Of a DNA stretch of 64,000 bases, positions 16,694 to 27,111 are shown piece after piece. The first letter of the stretch is position 1. Every line of letters begins with the position of its first letter. The DNA is from Borreliella afzelii (GTDB lineage Bacteria > Spirochaetota > Spirochaetia > Borreliales > Borreliaceae). Where the stretch lies: assembly GCF_014202295.1 (NCBI RefSeq), contig NZ_JACHGM010000001.1, positions 186,001-250,000 on the forward strand, in the 5' to 3' direction. The notes below the pieces were generated by a model. It was not told where the DNA came from and ran no database searches. It was given only the letters and a program-made list of their open reading frames with translations. The position numbers and the translations under genes were made by a program.

Positions 16694-17566
16694 ATGAAAT
16701 CAGGATTTGCAGCAATACTTGGTAGACCATCAACTGGAAAATCTACCCTTTTAAATTCAATATGCGGGCATAAAATATCAATCATATCCCCTATTCCACA
16801 AACAACTAGAAATAAAATAAAAGGAATCTTTACAGACGACAGGGGACAAATCATTTTTATAGACACACCTGGATTTCATCTGAGTAAAAAAAAGTTTAAT
16901 ATCGCAATGATGAACAACATACACTCTTCAATAGGAGAAGTTGAGCTTATTCTATACATAATCGACATACAAGATACACCTGGAGAAGAAGAAAATAAAA
17001 TGCTAGAAATAATTAAAAACTCTAAAATTAAATTTTTAGTACTACTTAATAAAGTTGATCTTAAAAATACAAAAATAAAAGAAATAACGCAATTTCTAAA
17101 AGAAAAAGGAATAGAAGATAGCAATATAATTAAGATATCTGCTGAGAAAAAAATTAACACAGAAGAATTAAAAAATAAAATTTACGAAAATTTTTCAGAA
17201 GGCCCACTTTATTATCCACAAGAATACTACACAGATCAAAAAATAAATTTTAGAATTAGTGAAATAATAAGGGAAAAGGCTATTGAAAACTTAAAAGAAG
17301 AACTTCCCTATTCTTTGTATGTAGATATTGATACCCTAGAAAATAAAAAAAGAGGTCTTTTTATTAGAGCAAATATTTTTGTAGCCAATGAAAGTCAAAA
17401 AGGAATAATTGTGGGAAAAAACGGAAAAGAAATAAAATCAATAGGAGAAAGGGCAAGAAAAACAATTGCAAAAATTTTTGAAACAAAATGCAACCTTTTT
17501 CTCCAAGTAAAACTAAAAAAAAATTGGAACAAAGAAGACAAACTAATAAAAAGACTCATAAATTAA
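16694..17566 (+). CDS. era: GTPase Era
   Basis: This is an essential GTPase of 290 residues that binds the 3' end of 16S rRNA during 30S subunit maturation. G1 is [12 protein letters not shown] near residues 9-20, G2 lies around PQTTRNKI, G3 is DTPGF, and G4 is NKVD. The C-terminal KH RNA-binding domain carries [20 protein letters not shown]. The length agrees with the family. A clear ribosome binding site (AAGGAA) lies before the ATG. It is followed after 72 bases by lysS, which has its own candidate promoter. The SPS-x-GKS variant of the P-loop, with Thr in place of Asn, is unusual but keeps the Lys-Ser needed for nucleotide binding. Confidence 0.97.
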   Translation: MKSGFAAILGRPSTGKSTLLNSICGHKISIISPIPQTTRNKIKGIFTDDRGQIIFIDTPGFHLSKKKFNIAMMNNIHSSIGEVELILYIIDIQDTPGEEENKMLEIIKNSKIKFLVLLNKVDLKNTKIKEITQFLKEKGIEDSNIIKISAEKKINTEELKNKIYENFSEGPLYYPQEYYTDQKINFRISEIIREKAIENLKEELPYSLYVDIDTLENKKRGLFIRANIFVANESQKGIIVGKNGKEIKSIGERARKTIAKIFETKCNLFLQVKLKKNWNKEDKLIKRLIN

Positions 17567-17591
17567 TATATAATTGCGATTTTCTAAATTC

Positions 17592-17620
17592 TTGAAACTT
17601 AAAAAATAAAATGCTAAAAT
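17592..17620 (+). promoter_or_regulatory. Candidate lysS promoter
   Basis: TTGAAA (17592-17597) and TAAAAT (17615-17620) are separated by exactly 17 bases, each one mismatch from the sigma-70 consensus. Transcription would start near 17627, a dozen bases before the GTG start of lysS. Confidence 0.6.
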
Positions 17621-17638
17621 TTGGATTAGGAATAAAAT

Positions 17639-19204
17639 GTGAAAACAGCACACTGGGCAGATTTTTATGCAGAAAAAATAAAAAAAGACAAAGGTCCTAA
17701 AAACTTATACACAGTAGCATCGGGAATTACTCCATCTGGAACTGTACACATTGGCAATTTTAGAGAAGTTATTTCGGTAGACCTTGTAGCAAGGGCTTTG
17801 AAAGATTCTGGATCAAAAGTAAGATTTATTTATTCTTGGGATAATTACGATGTATTTCGAAAAGTTCCAAAAAATATGCCAGAACAAGAACTTCTTACAA
17901 CTTATTTAAGGCAAGCAATAACAAGAGTGCCTGACACAAGAAGCCATAAAACAAGTTACGCAAGAGCTAATGAAATTGAATTTGAAAAATATCTGCCTAT
18001 AGTGGGAATCAATCCCGAATTTATCGACCAAAGCAAACAATATACCAACGGTGTTTATGCAAGTCAAATAAAATTTGCACTTAATCATAAAAAAGAACTG
18101 TCTAATGCATTAAACGAATATAGAACTTCAAAGCTTGAAGAAAATTGGTATCCAATCAGTATATTTTGTACAAAGTGTAATAGAGATACAACAACTGTAA
18201 ATAATTATGATAATCATTACTCTGTTGAGTACTCATGTGAATGCGGAAATCAAGAATCTCTAGATATAAGAACCACATGGGCCATTAAGCTTCCCTGGAG
18301 AATAGATTGGCCTATGAGATGGAAATATGAAGAAGTTGACTTTGAACCTGCAGGAAAAGACCACCACAGCAGTGGCGGCAGTTTTGATACATCTAAAAAT
18401 ATTGTAAAAATTTTTCAAGGCAGTCCCCCTGTAACATTCCAATATGACTTTATTTCAATAAAAGGACGTGGTGGAAAAATATCTTCCTCATCAGGAGATG
18501 TCATATCACTTAAAGATGTTCTTGAAGTTTACACACCTGAAGTCACAAGATTTTTATTTGCCTCTACAAGACCAAATACTGAATTTTCGATCTCATTTGA
18601 TCTTGATGTAATTAAAATATACGAAGATTACGACAGGTTTGAGAGGATTTACTATGGTGTAGAAGATATAAAAGAAGAAAAAAAAAGAGCATTTAAAAGA
18701 ATTTATGAGCTATCTCAACCATATATGCCAAGCAAAAGAATCCCTTATCAAATAGGATTTAGACATTTGAGTGTAATATGTCAAATATTTGAAAATAATA
18801 TAAATAAAATTCTAAATTACCTAAAAAACGTTCAAGAAGACCAAAAAGACAAACTAATTAATAAAATTAAATGCGCAATTAATTGGATAAGAGATTTTGC
18901 ACCCGAAGATTTCAAATTTTCATTAAGGTCCAAATTTGATAGTATCGAAATACTAAAAGAAAATAGCAAAAAAGCAATTAATGAACTTCTGAATTTTTTA
19001 AAGAAAAATTTTGAAGTTGCTACAGAGCAAGACATTCAAAACGAAATATATAAAATTTCAAGAGAAAATAATATAGAGCCCGCTTTGTTTTTTAAACAAA
19101 TTTATAAAATTTTAATAGACAAAGAAAAAGGGCCTAAATTAGCTGGATTTATCAAAATAATTGGTATTGAACGCTTTGAAAAGATTGTAAGTAGATATAT
19201 TTAA
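17639..19204 (+). CDS. lysS: Class I lysyl-tRNA synthetase (archaeal type)
   Basis: This 521-residue enzyme attaches lysine to tRNA-Lys. It belongs to class I (LysRS1), not the class II enzyme of most bacteria. The Rossmann-fold signatures are HIGN at residues 37-40 (HIGH motif) and KISSS at 280-284 (KMSKS motif, preceded by KGRGG). A zinc-binding insertion shows [10 protein letters not shown] and CECGN. The C-terminal half is helical, as expected for anticodon recognition. Translation begins at GTG 17639 with AGGA 7 bases upstream. Class I LysRS is typical of archaea and of a few bacteria including Borrelia and Treponema, a well-known case of ancient transfer or replacement. It makes this gene diagnostic for the organism. 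Confidence 0.97.
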
Positions 19205-19222
19205 ACCTTAAAATAATAAAAA

Positions 19223-19248
19223 AATAAGTCATATAATTATGACTTATT
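19223..19248 (-). terminator. Terminator hairpin between lysS and gpmA
   Basis: An 11-bp perfect stem pairs 19223-19233 (AATAAGTCATA) with 19238-19248 around a 4-base loop. On the minus strand it is followed immediately by a run of seven T residues, giving a textbook intrinsic terminator for gpmA. It may also stop lysS transcripts coming the other way, although no T-run follows on the plus strand. Confidence 0.75.
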
Positions 19249-19273
19249 AACAATTTATACTAATAGAGTATTA

Positions 19274-20020
19274 TTACCTTAACTTTCCTTGACTAGCAAC
19301 AGATTCCATTGCCTTTTTAATCTTGTTTTCATCACCTAAATAGTAATGTTTAATAGGATTTAAATCTTTATCTAATTCGTAAACTAAAGGAATACCCGTA
19401 GGAATGTTAAGCTTTAAAACATCTTCTTCGCTTAAATTATCAAGATATTTAACAAGAGCTCTTAAAGAATTACCATGAGCAGCAACAATAACTTTTTTAC
19501 CTTCAAGAATTTCTTTTGCAATCTCATCAATCCAATAAGGAATAACTCTTGCAATAGTATCTTTAAGACACTCTGTTGAAGGAAGTTCTCTTTTAGGAAT
19601 ATATTTATATCTTGGATCCTTAATTGGATGATGATCATCAGACTCATCTAAAGACATTGGGGGCACATCATAACTGCGTCTCCAAATTAAAACCTTATCT
19701 TCCCCATATTTTGCAGCTGTTTCCGACTTATTTAAACCCTGCAAAGCTCCATAGTGTCTCTCATTTAATCTCCAAGTTTTTTTTACACTAATATAAGCTT
19801 GGCCTAGTTCTTTTAAAATAATATTTAAAGTATCATTGGCCCTTGACAATAAAGAACTAAAAGCAATATCAAAAAAATAGCCTTCTTGCTTGAGAAGTAA
19901 ACCTGCCTCTATAGCCTCATCGACACCTTTATCAGAAAGTTTAACATCTGTCCAACCAGTAAAAAGATTTTCTTTGTTCCACTCACTCTCCCCATGTCTT
20001 ACTAAAACTAATTTATACAT
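19274..20020 (-). CDS. gpmA: 2,3-bisphosphoglycerate-dependent phosphoglycerate mutase
   Basis: This glycolytic enzyme interconverts 3- and 2-phosphoglycerate. The product of 248 residues is the usual dPGM length. The phosphohistidine motif [10 protein letters not shown] is at residues 5-14, the second catalytic His lies in [15 protein letters not shown], and the RRSYDVPPP-like loop appears as [13 protein letters not shown]. The reading frame extends five codons further, but I choose the ATG at 20020 because AGGAG ends 5 bases before it and the family starts here. It stands alone with its own promoter and terminator. Borrelia relies on glycolysis for ATP, so strong expression is expected. Confidence 0.97.
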   Translation of the reverse strand: MYKLVLVRHGESEWNKENLFTGWTDVKLSDKGVDEAIEAGLLLKQEGYFFDIAFSSLLSRANDTLNIILKELGQAYISVKKTWRLNERHYGALQGLNKSETAAKYGEDKVLIWRRSYDVPPMSLDESDDHHPIKDPRYKYIPKRELPSTECLKDTIARVIPYWIDEIAKEILEGKKVIVAAHGNSLRALVKYLDNLSEEDVLKLNIPTGIPLVYELDKDLNPIKHYYLGDENKIKKAMESVASQGKLR

Positions 20021-20060
20021 AAAATCTCCTAGCATATTATTTTATTTACTAATACTAATA

Positions 20061-20088
20061 ATTATAAATTAGCACAAAATCTAGTCAA
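20061..20088 (-). promoter_or_regulatory. Candidate gpmA promoter
   Basis: On the minus strand TTGACT (20083-20088) is followed by 16 bases and a perfect TATAAT (20061-20066). The start of transcription would lie about 33 bases before the gpmA ATG at 20020. Both boxes are close to the sigma-70 consensus. Confidence 0.7.
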
Positions 20089-20164
20089 GATTTCAACCTT
20101 AATTAAATAATGATATACTTTAAAATAAATTGAGCTTTAAATTAATTCAAGCAAGGAAAAAAAT

Positions 20165-20851
20165 ATGGAAAATCAAAAAATTTTGGTAGCAAAATATGCA
20201 ATTGATCGCTACATCAAAAGCAACATGAACCTTGGAATCGGAACAGGTACAACTGTTTATCATGCAATAAAATATTTAAGCGAAAAGCTAAAATCAGGTA
20301 ACTTAAAAAATTTAAAATTTTATACAACAAGTAGCGATACAAAATATTTACTCTCAAAAGAACAAATTCCTTATGAATCAAATTTTTCAAAACTTAACAA
20401 AAATTTAGACATTGCAATTGATGGAGCTGATGAAATTCTATTAGAAAAAAAAAGCTTAATAAAAGGAATGGGGGGAGCACATCTAATGGAGAAAGTAATA
20501 GCTTACAATTCAGAAACATTACTAATAATAGCAGATGAAACAAAAATTGTAAAAAAATTGGGAACAAAAATGCCTATTCCCATAGAAGTTGCCCCAAATG
20601 CTGTTGGATTTATTATGACTAGACTTGAAGAAATGAATTTAGACATAACCTTAAGAATTTGCAACGAAAAAAAAGGACCCATTATAACTGATAATAATAA
20701 TTATATTTTGGATGTAAAAATGCACGTAGAAAATCCCGAAGGGACAGAAAAATACTTTAAACTATTTCCGGGTATACTTGAGATTGGGATATTTAATCAT
20801 AAAAACACAAAAATAGTTTATTACCAAAATAAACAAATCAAGGAAGCCTAA
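20165..20851 (+). CDS. rpiA: Ribose-5-phosphate isomerase A
   Basis: This 228-residue enzyme interconverts ribose 5-phosphate and ribulose 5-phosphate in the pentose phosphate pathway. Signatures are GIGTGTT (phosphate loop, residues 20-26), DGADEI (catalytic Asp region) and [12 protein letters not shown] with the conserved Lys. A purine-rich ribosome binding site (AAGGAA) precedes the ATG. Its 3' end overlaps the convergent HemW-like gene by 14 bases, so the two messages would be complementary at their tails. With zwf elsewhere in the window it provides the route to ribose phosphates and NADPH. Confidence 0.96.
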   Translation: MENQKILVAKYAIDRYIKSNMNLGIGTGTTVYHAIKYLSEKLKSGNLKNLKFYTTSSDTKYLLSKEQIPYESNFSKLNKNLDIAIDGADEILLEKKSLIKGMGGAHLMEKVIAYNSETLLIIADETKIVKKLGTKMPIPIEVAPNAVGFIMTRLEEMNLDITLRICNEKKGPIITDNNNYILDVKMHVENPEGTEKYFKLFPGILEIGIFNHKNTKIVYYQNKQIKEA

Positions 20852-21971
20852 ACTTAACTTTAAAAAAGTTATCATCAAAATAGTTTATAATTTTTACTAA
20901 ATAAAAATCTAACTTAAACCTTTCACGCCCTTTTAATAACATAATACTATCATCAAAAACAAACTTTCTACTTAAATTTGAGCAATAATTAATAAACTGA
21001 ACAAATTGTTTTTCATTATACTCAAATTTAAGCCTAAGAGACCGCAAGTTAACACCTTGGATGGTTCCAAGTCCTTGAATAAAATGATAAATAAAAAAAT
21101 CTAAATCCTCTAGCAATTTAAACGTTACTAAGTGATTATTTGCTTTAACAAAACCACTATCTTTTCTAATCAAAGCTCTTACATTATTATCCTTGTCATT
21201 ACAGAAAAGTAGGCTTACAGCATGCAATCCTAATCCTAAATATGGTTTTAACTTCCAATTTAGCTTATTATGCTTACTCTCATGGCCCTTTAACGCAAAA
21301 TTGGCAATTTCATAATTAATGTAACCATTAGATTCTAAACACTCTAAGGCACAAAACCACAGCTTTTCTGATTCAATGCTATTATTAAAATTTCCCAAAG
21401 CAAGGTCTTCTTCCTCATATATAAAATCACTAAAACAAATATGCTCGGGCATATATGAAAGCAATTCTTGTAAATCAAGCTTGAGATGAGACTTTTTTTG
21501 CAAAGGCATATTAATACTCATATCAATATTTAAATCAAAAGGAAACTTTCTAATATTGTTAATTAGAATATTTATTTTTTCATAAGAAATTTCAGGAATC
21601 CCCATAATCTTTCTAAATTTTAAAGAAAAACTTTGAACACAAAGATTAATTCGAGTAATATAAAATTCATCTAAAAGTTTGAATTTTTCAAAATCAACAT
21701 GGCCTGGAATAATTTCTAAAGTAAATTCTTCTAATAAAGCTAAATTAATATATTTGGACAAAGAAGTGAAAATAAATTTTAAATTATCCTGCCTACACAA
21801 ACAAAAATCTACATGCTTAATGTAAAGTGTTTTTATAATTGGATGACCTAATAAAGTTAAATGATATTTTAATTCCTCTAAAATTCTATTAAAAATGCTA
21901 AAATCTTTACAACAAAATGAAATATTAATATAAAGACTTAACTCGATAAGAGGTAAAAGATCTACTCTCAT
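20838..21971 (-). CDS. HemW/HemN-family protein lacking the radical-SAM cysteines
   Basis: This 377-residue protein aligns by eye with HemW, formerly called oxygen-independent coproporphyrinogen oxidase-like. The matches are an opening LYINISFC, a [18 protein letters not shown] stretch (HemW: R-S-G-Q-S-F), [12 protein letters not shown], and GLGLHAVSL (HemW: GxGxGAHS). The CX3CX2C motif that ligates the 4Fe-4S cluster is absent: after Cys20 the sequence is C-K-D-F-S-I-F, with Phe at the expected Cys24 and Cys27 positions. It cannot be a normal radical-SAM enzyme. Borrelia lacks haem synthesis and has been reported not to need iron (established), which suits a repurposed or decaying protein. 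The frame is intact, so it is not a pseudogene by structure. Confidence 0.8.
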   Translation of the reverse strand: MRVDLLPLIELSLYINISFCCKDFSIFNRILEELKYHLTLLGHPIIKTLYIKHVDFCLCRQDNLKFIFTSLSKYINLALLEEFTLEIIPGHVDFEKFKLLDEFYITRINLCVQSFSLKFRKIMGIPEISYEKINILINNIRKFPFDLNIDMSINMPLQKKSHLKLDLQELLSYMPEHICFSDFIYEEEDLALGNFNNSIESEKLWFCALECLESNGYINYEIANFALKGHESKHNKLNWKLKPYLGLGLHAVSLLFCNDKDNNVRALIRKDSGFVKANNHLVTFKLLEDLDFFIYHFIQGLGTIQGVNLRSLRLKFEYNEKQFVQFINYCSNLSRKFVFDDSIMLLKGRERFKLDFYLVKIINYFDDNFFKVKFRLP

Positions 21972-22079
21972 AATTAGTCTTTTAAAAATTTAAGTTTAAT
22001 TATAACATATATAAAGTATAAAATATTTATTATATTTAAAAAATATAATAAATAAAAGAAATTTGAAGGAGATTTTTTA

Positions 22080-22910
22080 ATGACCAAAGACTACTATAAT
22101 ATACTTGGAATACAAAAAAATGCTAGTAATGAAGAAATTAAAAAAGCTTACAAAAAATTGGCAATAAAATATCACCCGGACAAAAACAAAGGAAACAAAA
22201 TAGCTGAAGAAAAGTTTAAAGAAATAAATGAAGCTTATGAAATTTTATCTTCTCCTGATAAAAAAAGAAATTATGACGCTTTGGGCAGCACCAATTTTAA
22301 TAGTAACAACGACCATTTTGAAAGGGAATTTAACAGCTCAAGATTTAGCAATTTTGAAGATTTAGATTTTTTTTCCAAAATCTTTAGTGGATCTTCAAGA
22401 AAAACAACAGACAAAGAAATAACTGTAAATATTTCACTTTATGATGCTTACATGGGAGGCAAAAAAATACTACTTATAAACAACAAAAAAACTGAAATAA
22501 TAATCCCAAAAGGAACATTAGAAACAACTAAAATAAAAATAAATAACAAAGGTCACATTAATCCAATTTCTGGAATAAAAGGAAGCTTAATGGTCAAATT
22601 TACTATATCAAGCTATAAAAAATTCAAACTAAATGGAAAAACCTTGGAAACAACAATAGAAGTTTATCCATGGGAAATAGCTTTGGGTTGCGAAAAACTA
22701 TTTGAAACAATTGAAGGGAAAAAAATAAAACTTAAAATTCCTTCGGATGCAAAAAATGGAGAAATTTTAAACCTAAAAGGACTAGGAATGCCTATAATTG
22801 GAAGCAGCTTAAAAAGGGATCTTAAAGTAACTTTGATAGTAAAAATTCCCAAAATAATAAATAACGAAGTAAAAACTATTTACGAAAGATTAAAAGAGAT
22901 ATATAGTTAA
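22080..22910 (+). CDS. DnaJ-family cochaperone without zinc finger (CbpA/type II-like)
   Basis: This 276-residue cochaperone stimulates DnaK. The J domain occupies residues 4-70 with the HPD motif at 32-34 (YHPDKNKG). A Phe/Ser/Asn-rich linker follows (about 75-110). The rest resembles the two C-terminal substrate-binding domains ([45 protein letters not shown]). The CxxCxGxG repeats of true DnaJ are missing, so this is a type II, CbpA-like protein; the canonical DnaJ is presumably elsewhere. A good ribosome binding site (GAAGGAG) precedes the ATG. It ends 4 bases inside the convergent neighbour. Confidence 0.92.
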   Translation: MTKDYYNILGIQKNASNEEIKKAYKKLAIKYHPDKNKGNKIAEEKFKEINEAYEILSSPDKKRNYDALGSTNFNSNNDHFEREFNSSRFSNFEDLDFFSKIFSGSSRKTTDKEITVNISLYDAYMGGKKILLINNKKTEIIIPKGTLETTKIKINNKGHINPISGIKGSLMVKFTISSYKKFKLNGKTLETTIEVYPWEIALGCEKLFETIEGKKIKLKIPSDAKNGEILNLKGLGMPIIGSSLKRDLKVTLIVKIPKIINNEVKTIYERLKEIYS

Positions 22911-24049
22911 AGTGTTTCTGAAAATAAATGACCAAAGTTTTTTAAATTTGCCTCCCAGCCTGACCTATATTCATTAAATTTATTTATTTTAGACTCATAT
23001 TCTTTGATTCCATCCTCAATATTGTCAAAATTCTTAGCAATATCCACTGAAAATTGAAAAACATCTCCTTGTCGGGGAGCAAGAGTAAAAAAGGCAAATT
23101 TCCAATTTCCAGAATTTATAGTAGATACGATCCTTTTCTGAAAAACATAATCGGAGATTAAAACAAATTTTTGAAATTCTTTTCTTCGTAAATAAATAAG
23201 CTCATTCCACTCATTAAAAATAGCATCTGGCAATTCGCTTAAACCGATCTCAATTATATTATTGATAGATAAAAGAATTTGTAAAATTTCCAATAAATTC
23301 AAATAATAACTATCAAAACATTGAATTGTAATTTCAAGTAAAGCAATTTTTATAAGAAGCTTAGAAATGTCAAGACTATGGTCTTTCATAATTTTATCAA
23401 TTCTATCTTTTGTGTGGTCTATAATAAATTTTTTATGAGTTTCTTTAATATTACTACTTTTTTTAATTTGCTCTACTTTTTCATAATAATCATTAATTTC
23501 TTTATTAATTACATCTAAATTATTACTATTAGCCTCATTGGAAAAAAAATCCAACGAATTACTAAGTCGCACTAAAAATTCTTCTTGAATAAAGAATGTA
23601 GCAATTCTTATACAAGAAAATGGAGCTTTGCTCTTTTTTTCAAAATTTTCAATTTTTTGCTTAAGGTCTACTCTAAAATTTAAATATTTAAGCTTGTCTA
23701 AAAATTTATTAAAATGGGAAACATCTTCTAACAATTCATCTTCTTGAACGTCTAAAAATTCTGAATGGGGATGATATTTCCTTATCAAATTTTTAATAAT
23801 ATGCAGAGTATCTAAAAAAATAGCTTTATTAGCATCCCAAGATTTACTGATGCTGGGATTAAAATCCTTATAAATCTTATCCAAAAACACAAGCTTATCT
23901 TTAAGTAAATTAGCATCGTTAATAAGGCTTGACTGCTCTCGATAAGAATAATAATTTATTAAACTATACCTAAAAATGCTAAAATTAAGATATTTTTGAA
24001 AATCAAAAAATCTATAAAATCCTAATGAACCAAAATCAAAAAACTTCAT
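22907..24049 (-). CDS. Uncharacterised cytoplasmic helical protein
   Basis: I recognise no family for this 380-residue protein. It has no signal peptide or membrane span and is rich in Phe, Lys, Asn, Ile and Leu. Much of it looks helical, with stretches that could form coiled coils ([20 protein letters not shown]). The N-terminus is Phe-rich ([20 protein letters not shown]) and a more conserved-looking part lies near [20 protein letters not shown]. The start at ATG 24049 has no strong ribosome binding site. It lies 26 bases after secF on the same strand, so it could be the tail of the yajC-secD-secF unit, though this does not show that it acts in protein export. Confidence 0.7.
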   Translation of the reverse strand: MKFFDFGSLGFYRFFDFQKYLNFSIFRYSLINYYSYREQSSLINDANLLKDKLVFLDKIYKDFNPSISKSWDANKAIFLDTLHIIKNLIRKYHPHSEFLDVQEDELLEDVSHFNKFLDKLKYLNFRVDLKQKIENFEKKSKAPFSCIRIATFFIQEEFLVRLSNSLDFFSNEANSNNLDVINKEINDYYEKVEQIKKSSNIKETHKKFIIDHTKDRIDKIMKDHSLDISKLLIKIALLEITIQCFDSYYLNLLEILQILLSINNIIEIGLSELPDAIFNEWNELIYLRRKEFQKFVLISDYVFQKRIVSTINSGNWKFAFFTLAPRQGDVFQFSVDIAKNFDNIEDGIKEYESKINKFNEYRSGWEANLKNFGHLFSETL

Positions 24050-24075
24050 GCCACAATATCATCTTATTCAAAGAT

Positions 24076-24975
24076 TTACTTTATCTTTTTATACAGATTT
24101 AAAAGTATTGGAGACGCTATGAACACAGAAGAATAAGTTCCAACAATTACCCCTACCATAAATACCAAAGAAAAATCTTTTATAGGCCCTTCAGTAAACA
24201 CATAAATAGAAAATACTGCAACAAATGTTGTAACTGAAGTCAAAACAGTTCTTGATAAAGTTTGACTAATGCTTATATTTAGCACATTCAAAAATGTGTT
24301 ATCGGTTAATCGCCTAACATTATCTCTAATCCTATCAAAAATAATTATTGTGTCGTTTAAAGAATATCCAATAATGGTTAGTATTGCCACAATAATATAA
24401 CTATTAATCTCTATTCTAAATGCCCCTAAAAAAGCTACTATGAAAAATATATCATGAAATGTTGAAAGTATGGAAGCAATAGCATAACTTAGTTTAAATC
24501 TTAAAGTTATATAAATCAAAATCAAGGCAAATGTTCCTAATACCAAAAATATTGACTTAATTCTCAAAGTAGAAGAAAAACTTGAATCAATAAAATAAGA
24601 ATCTAAAACTTCAATATTAACATTAAATGTTTTTTTAAGCTCATCCATTATTGTTTTTTGCACTTCCGTTTTAAAAGCATAATCAATGACATCTGACTTT
24701 ACCATAATGGAGAATTCACTTTTATTATTATTTGGTGAAAAAATGCTATTAACCTCTAAAGCTTTATAAAGCGGGGAGAATATTCTTTTAATTTCATTTT
24801 CTTTAATGTCTGATTTTTCTATTGAAAGATTAATATTAACTCTAGGAGAAAAATCTATCCCCCAATTGTACCCACCATGATAAAAAAAGGTATAAATAAG
24901 TCCAATCAAAGTCAAAATAACACTAACAATTAAAACATTGCTTCCATATTTTAAAAAATTAATTACTCTTTGCAT
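24076..24975 (-). CDS. secF: Protein translocase subunit SecF
   Basis: This 299-residue inner-membrane protein is half of the SecDF complex, which uses ion flow to help pull proteins across the membrane. It has an N-terminal membrane span (VLIVSVILTLIGLIYTFFY), the GGYNWGIDFSPRV motif at the start of the periplasmic domain, and five further spans. These include the conserved IIGYSLNDTIIIFDRIRDN and ISQTLSRTVLTSVTTF regions. In most SecF proteins the first motif reads GxDFxGG; the second glycine pair is altered here to SPR. The ATG at 24975 lies inside the end of secD (17-base overlap), with GGAG 8 bases upstream. Confidence 0.95.
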   Translation of the reverse strand: MQRVINFLKYGSNVLIVSVILTLIGLIYTFFYHGGYNWGIDFSPRVNINLSIEKSDIKENEIKRIFSPLYKALEVNSIFSPNNNKSEFSIMVKSDVIDYAFKTEVQKTIMDELKKTFNVNIEVLDSYFIDSSFSSTLRIKSIFLVLGTFALILIYITLRFKLSYAIASILSTFHDIFFIVAFLGAFRIEINSYIIVAILTIIGYSLNDTIIIFDRIRDNVRRLTDNTFLNVLNISISQTLSRTVLTSVTTFVAVFSIYVFTEGPIKDFSLVFMVGVIVGTYSSVFIASPILLNLYKKIK

Positions 24976-26719
24976 ATTTTGAACTCCAAGATATACTTAC
25001 AAATTTGCTTTTTCTAACAGATATGATAAATTCCAAAATAAATCTTGAAAAAATCAAACTACTAAAAAGAGACGCCACAATTCCAACAGAAAGAGACCAT
25101 GCAAAACCTTGAATAACTCCCGTTCCAAGAAGAGTTAAAAAAAGCACCGCAATAAATGTCGTTATATTTGCATCCATAATAGATAAAAAGGCCTTTTTAA
25201 AACCATCTTCAAAAGCTTTTTCAAATTTTCTGCCTTCTCTAATTTCTTCTTTAATTCTCTCATAAATGACTATATTTATATCCACAGCCATACCCATTGT
25301 CAAAATAAGACCTGCAATACTTGTTAAAGTTAAAGTAAAATTAAAGGCCGACAATATTGCTAAAATTAAAAATACATTATAAATAACAAGTGAAAATCCA
25401 GCCACAAGGCCACTCAAACCATAATAAACACACATAAATAAAAAAACCAAACAAAGAGCAAGCACAGAAGCTTTAACACCAAGATCAATAGTCTTAGCAC
25501 CAAGAGTAGGACCTATTATTCTCAAATCATCTATTTTAATCTCAACCGGAAAAGCTGCAGTTTTAAACACCAGCGCAAGATCTAGGGCTTCTTTTTTGTC
25601 AAAAGAATCGCCTTGAATTGAAACATTACCACCAGTAATAGCATATCCAATTCCCGCCACGGACTTAATTTTACCTTCCATAACAACAGCTAAAGACTTT
25701 CCAACATTTTTTTGAGTAAATTTAAAAAATTTTTCACTTCCATCAACATCAAGGTTAAAAGCAACAATATCTCTACCTGTTCTAGGATCATTAGAAACCC
25801 CAGCATCTTTAATGTGAGCACCGTCAAATGAGTTTTCAGGACTTGCATCAACTACATAATAACGAACTGATGACTCATCATCCACTCCATAAGGATCTTT
25901 AACATACCAAGGAAAAATTTGTTTACTATCTGGAAGATTCATATTCGTCTGAATTTCGGCAATAGAAAAAAGAGAGCCCGCTTCTAAAATTTTTTTATGC
26001 AAAAGGGATGTAGATTCGTCATCAACCACATAAAAAGTCAAATTGCCTTTTCCACTCAAAAGGGTACCTACCCTACTCTCATCTTTTTCTCCAGGAATAT
26101 CTAAGAAAATTTTATTTCCTCCAGCCTCTCTTGCAATTTTAGGCTCTGTAAGCCCGAACCTATCTACCCTATCCTTAAGAATTTGCATTATGCGATAAAT
26201 AGCATCTTCTTTCTCAGCAAAGGTCAAAGAACGCCCTAATTTTTTTTCAACACTTGAATAATCAAGAGAAATGGTAACACTCATCCCTCCAGACAAATCA
26301 AGTCCAAGATGTATTATTCTGCTTTTACTCTTCTTTATGTTCTCATAATATCTATAAATCTCTAAACTTACTTCTCCCATATCCGAATCGGTCAAAAATC
26401 CTTCACGCAAAGATTTGACAGTAAAAATTTTAGGCGGGGTTTTCATTGAAGACTTATAATTATTTTTTGCTATCGGAATCAAATAAGACAAACTAGGGGG
26501 AATACTGCTATTGGGATCTTTATTATACAGCTCCTTAAGCTTAACAAGATCATTCAAAGCTTTTTCCTTTGAATAATCCCTTAAAGCCTCTTGTGAATAT
26601 GAGCTTATTTTTTTATCCTCAATGCTCATAAAAAAATACCACTTTAAAGTCGGGAATATTAAAAGACACGCAAAAAACGTTACCAACAATATCAATATAA
26701 GCTTAGATCCTTTTTTCAT
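24959..26719 (-). CDS. secD: Protein translocase subunit SecD
   Basis: This 586-residue partner of SecF has a first membrane span at residues 6-27. A large periplasmic region follows, with LGLDLSGGMSVTISLDY and the GRPIAI-like P1-head domain (RDIVAFNLDVDGSEKFF, GKSLAVVMEGKIKSV). Five C-terminal spans contain LTSIAGLILTMGMAVDINIV and YERIKEEIREGRKFEKAFED, the most conserved family region. A ribosome binding site (AAGGAT) precedes the ATG. Gene order yajC-secD-secF is the common bacterial order. It is expected to be constitutive. Confidence 0.96.
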   Translation of the reverse strand: MKKGSKLILILLVTFFACLLIFPTLKWYFFMSIEDKKISSYSQEALRDYSKEKALNDLVKLKELYNKDPNSSIPPSLSYLIPIAKNNYKSSMKTPPKIFTVKSLREGFLTDSDMGEVSLEIYRYYENIKKSKSRIIHLGLDLSGGMSVTISLDYSSVEKKLGRSLTFAEKEDAIYRIMQILKDRVDRFGLTEPKIAREAGGNKIFLDIPGEKDESRVGTLLSGKGNLTFYVVDDESTSLLHKKILEAGSLFSIAEIQTNMNLPDSKQIFPWYVKDPYGVDDESSVRYYVVDASPENSFDGAHIKDAGVSNDPRTGRDIVAFNLDVDGSEKFFKFTQKNVGKSLAVVMEGKIKSVAGIGYAITGGNVSIQGDSFDKKEALDLALVFKTAAFPVEIKIDDLRIIGPTLGAKTIDLGVKASVLALCLVFLFMCVYYGLSGLVAGFSLVIYNVFLILAILSAFNFTLTLTSIAGLILTMGMAVDINIVIYERIKEEIREGRKFEKAFEDGFKKAFLSIMDANITTFIAVLFLTLLGTGVIQGFAWSLSVGIVASLFSSLIFSRFILEFIISVRKSKFVSISWSSKYAKSN

Positions 26720-26784
26720 TATACAAATCCTTAAAATTTTTAAAAAATACCATTATTAGCTACCAATTCTAATTTCACCTTAAA

Positions 26785-27099
26785 TTATAATACCTTTTTA
26801 ACTTCATTTTTTTCGGACAAAACTTTATCAATAGAGTTTTTTACAAATACTGCTTCAATATTTGGACTTAATTCTAAAATAACATCCGTATCACCTAGTT
26901 TTTTCACAACTCCAAAAATTCCACCTATTGTTAATACCTTATCACCTTTTTTTAAATTTTTTATCATTTCTTTTTTATTCTTTTCTTCCTTGCGCTGAGG
27001 AGATATCACTAAAAACCAAAAGATAGCAATAACAGGCGCAAAAACTAATAAACTTCGGAAAAAGCTACTATTGCTGCTAAATTCTTGCAATAAAAACAC
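26785..27099 (-). CDS. yajC: Sec translocase accessory protein YajC
   Basis: This 104-residue membrane protein associates with SecDF. It has a single N-terminal span (LLVFAPVIAIFWFLVISPQRK) followed by the YajC signature: KKEMIKNLKKGDKVLTIGG, then IFGVVKKLGDTDVILEL. Translation starts at GTG 27099, with AAGGAGG about 5 bases upstream. It precedes secD by 65 bases and follows the small gene at 27112-27408 by 12 bases, so the group is probably one transcription unit. Confidence 0.94.
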   Translation of the reverse strand: MFLLQEFSSNSSFFRSLLVFAPVIAIFWFLVISPQRKEEKNKKEMIKNLKKGDKVLTIGGIFGVVKKLGDTDVILELSPNIEAVFVKNSIDKVLSEKNEVKKVL

Positions 27100-27111
27100 A
27101 AAACCTCCTTA

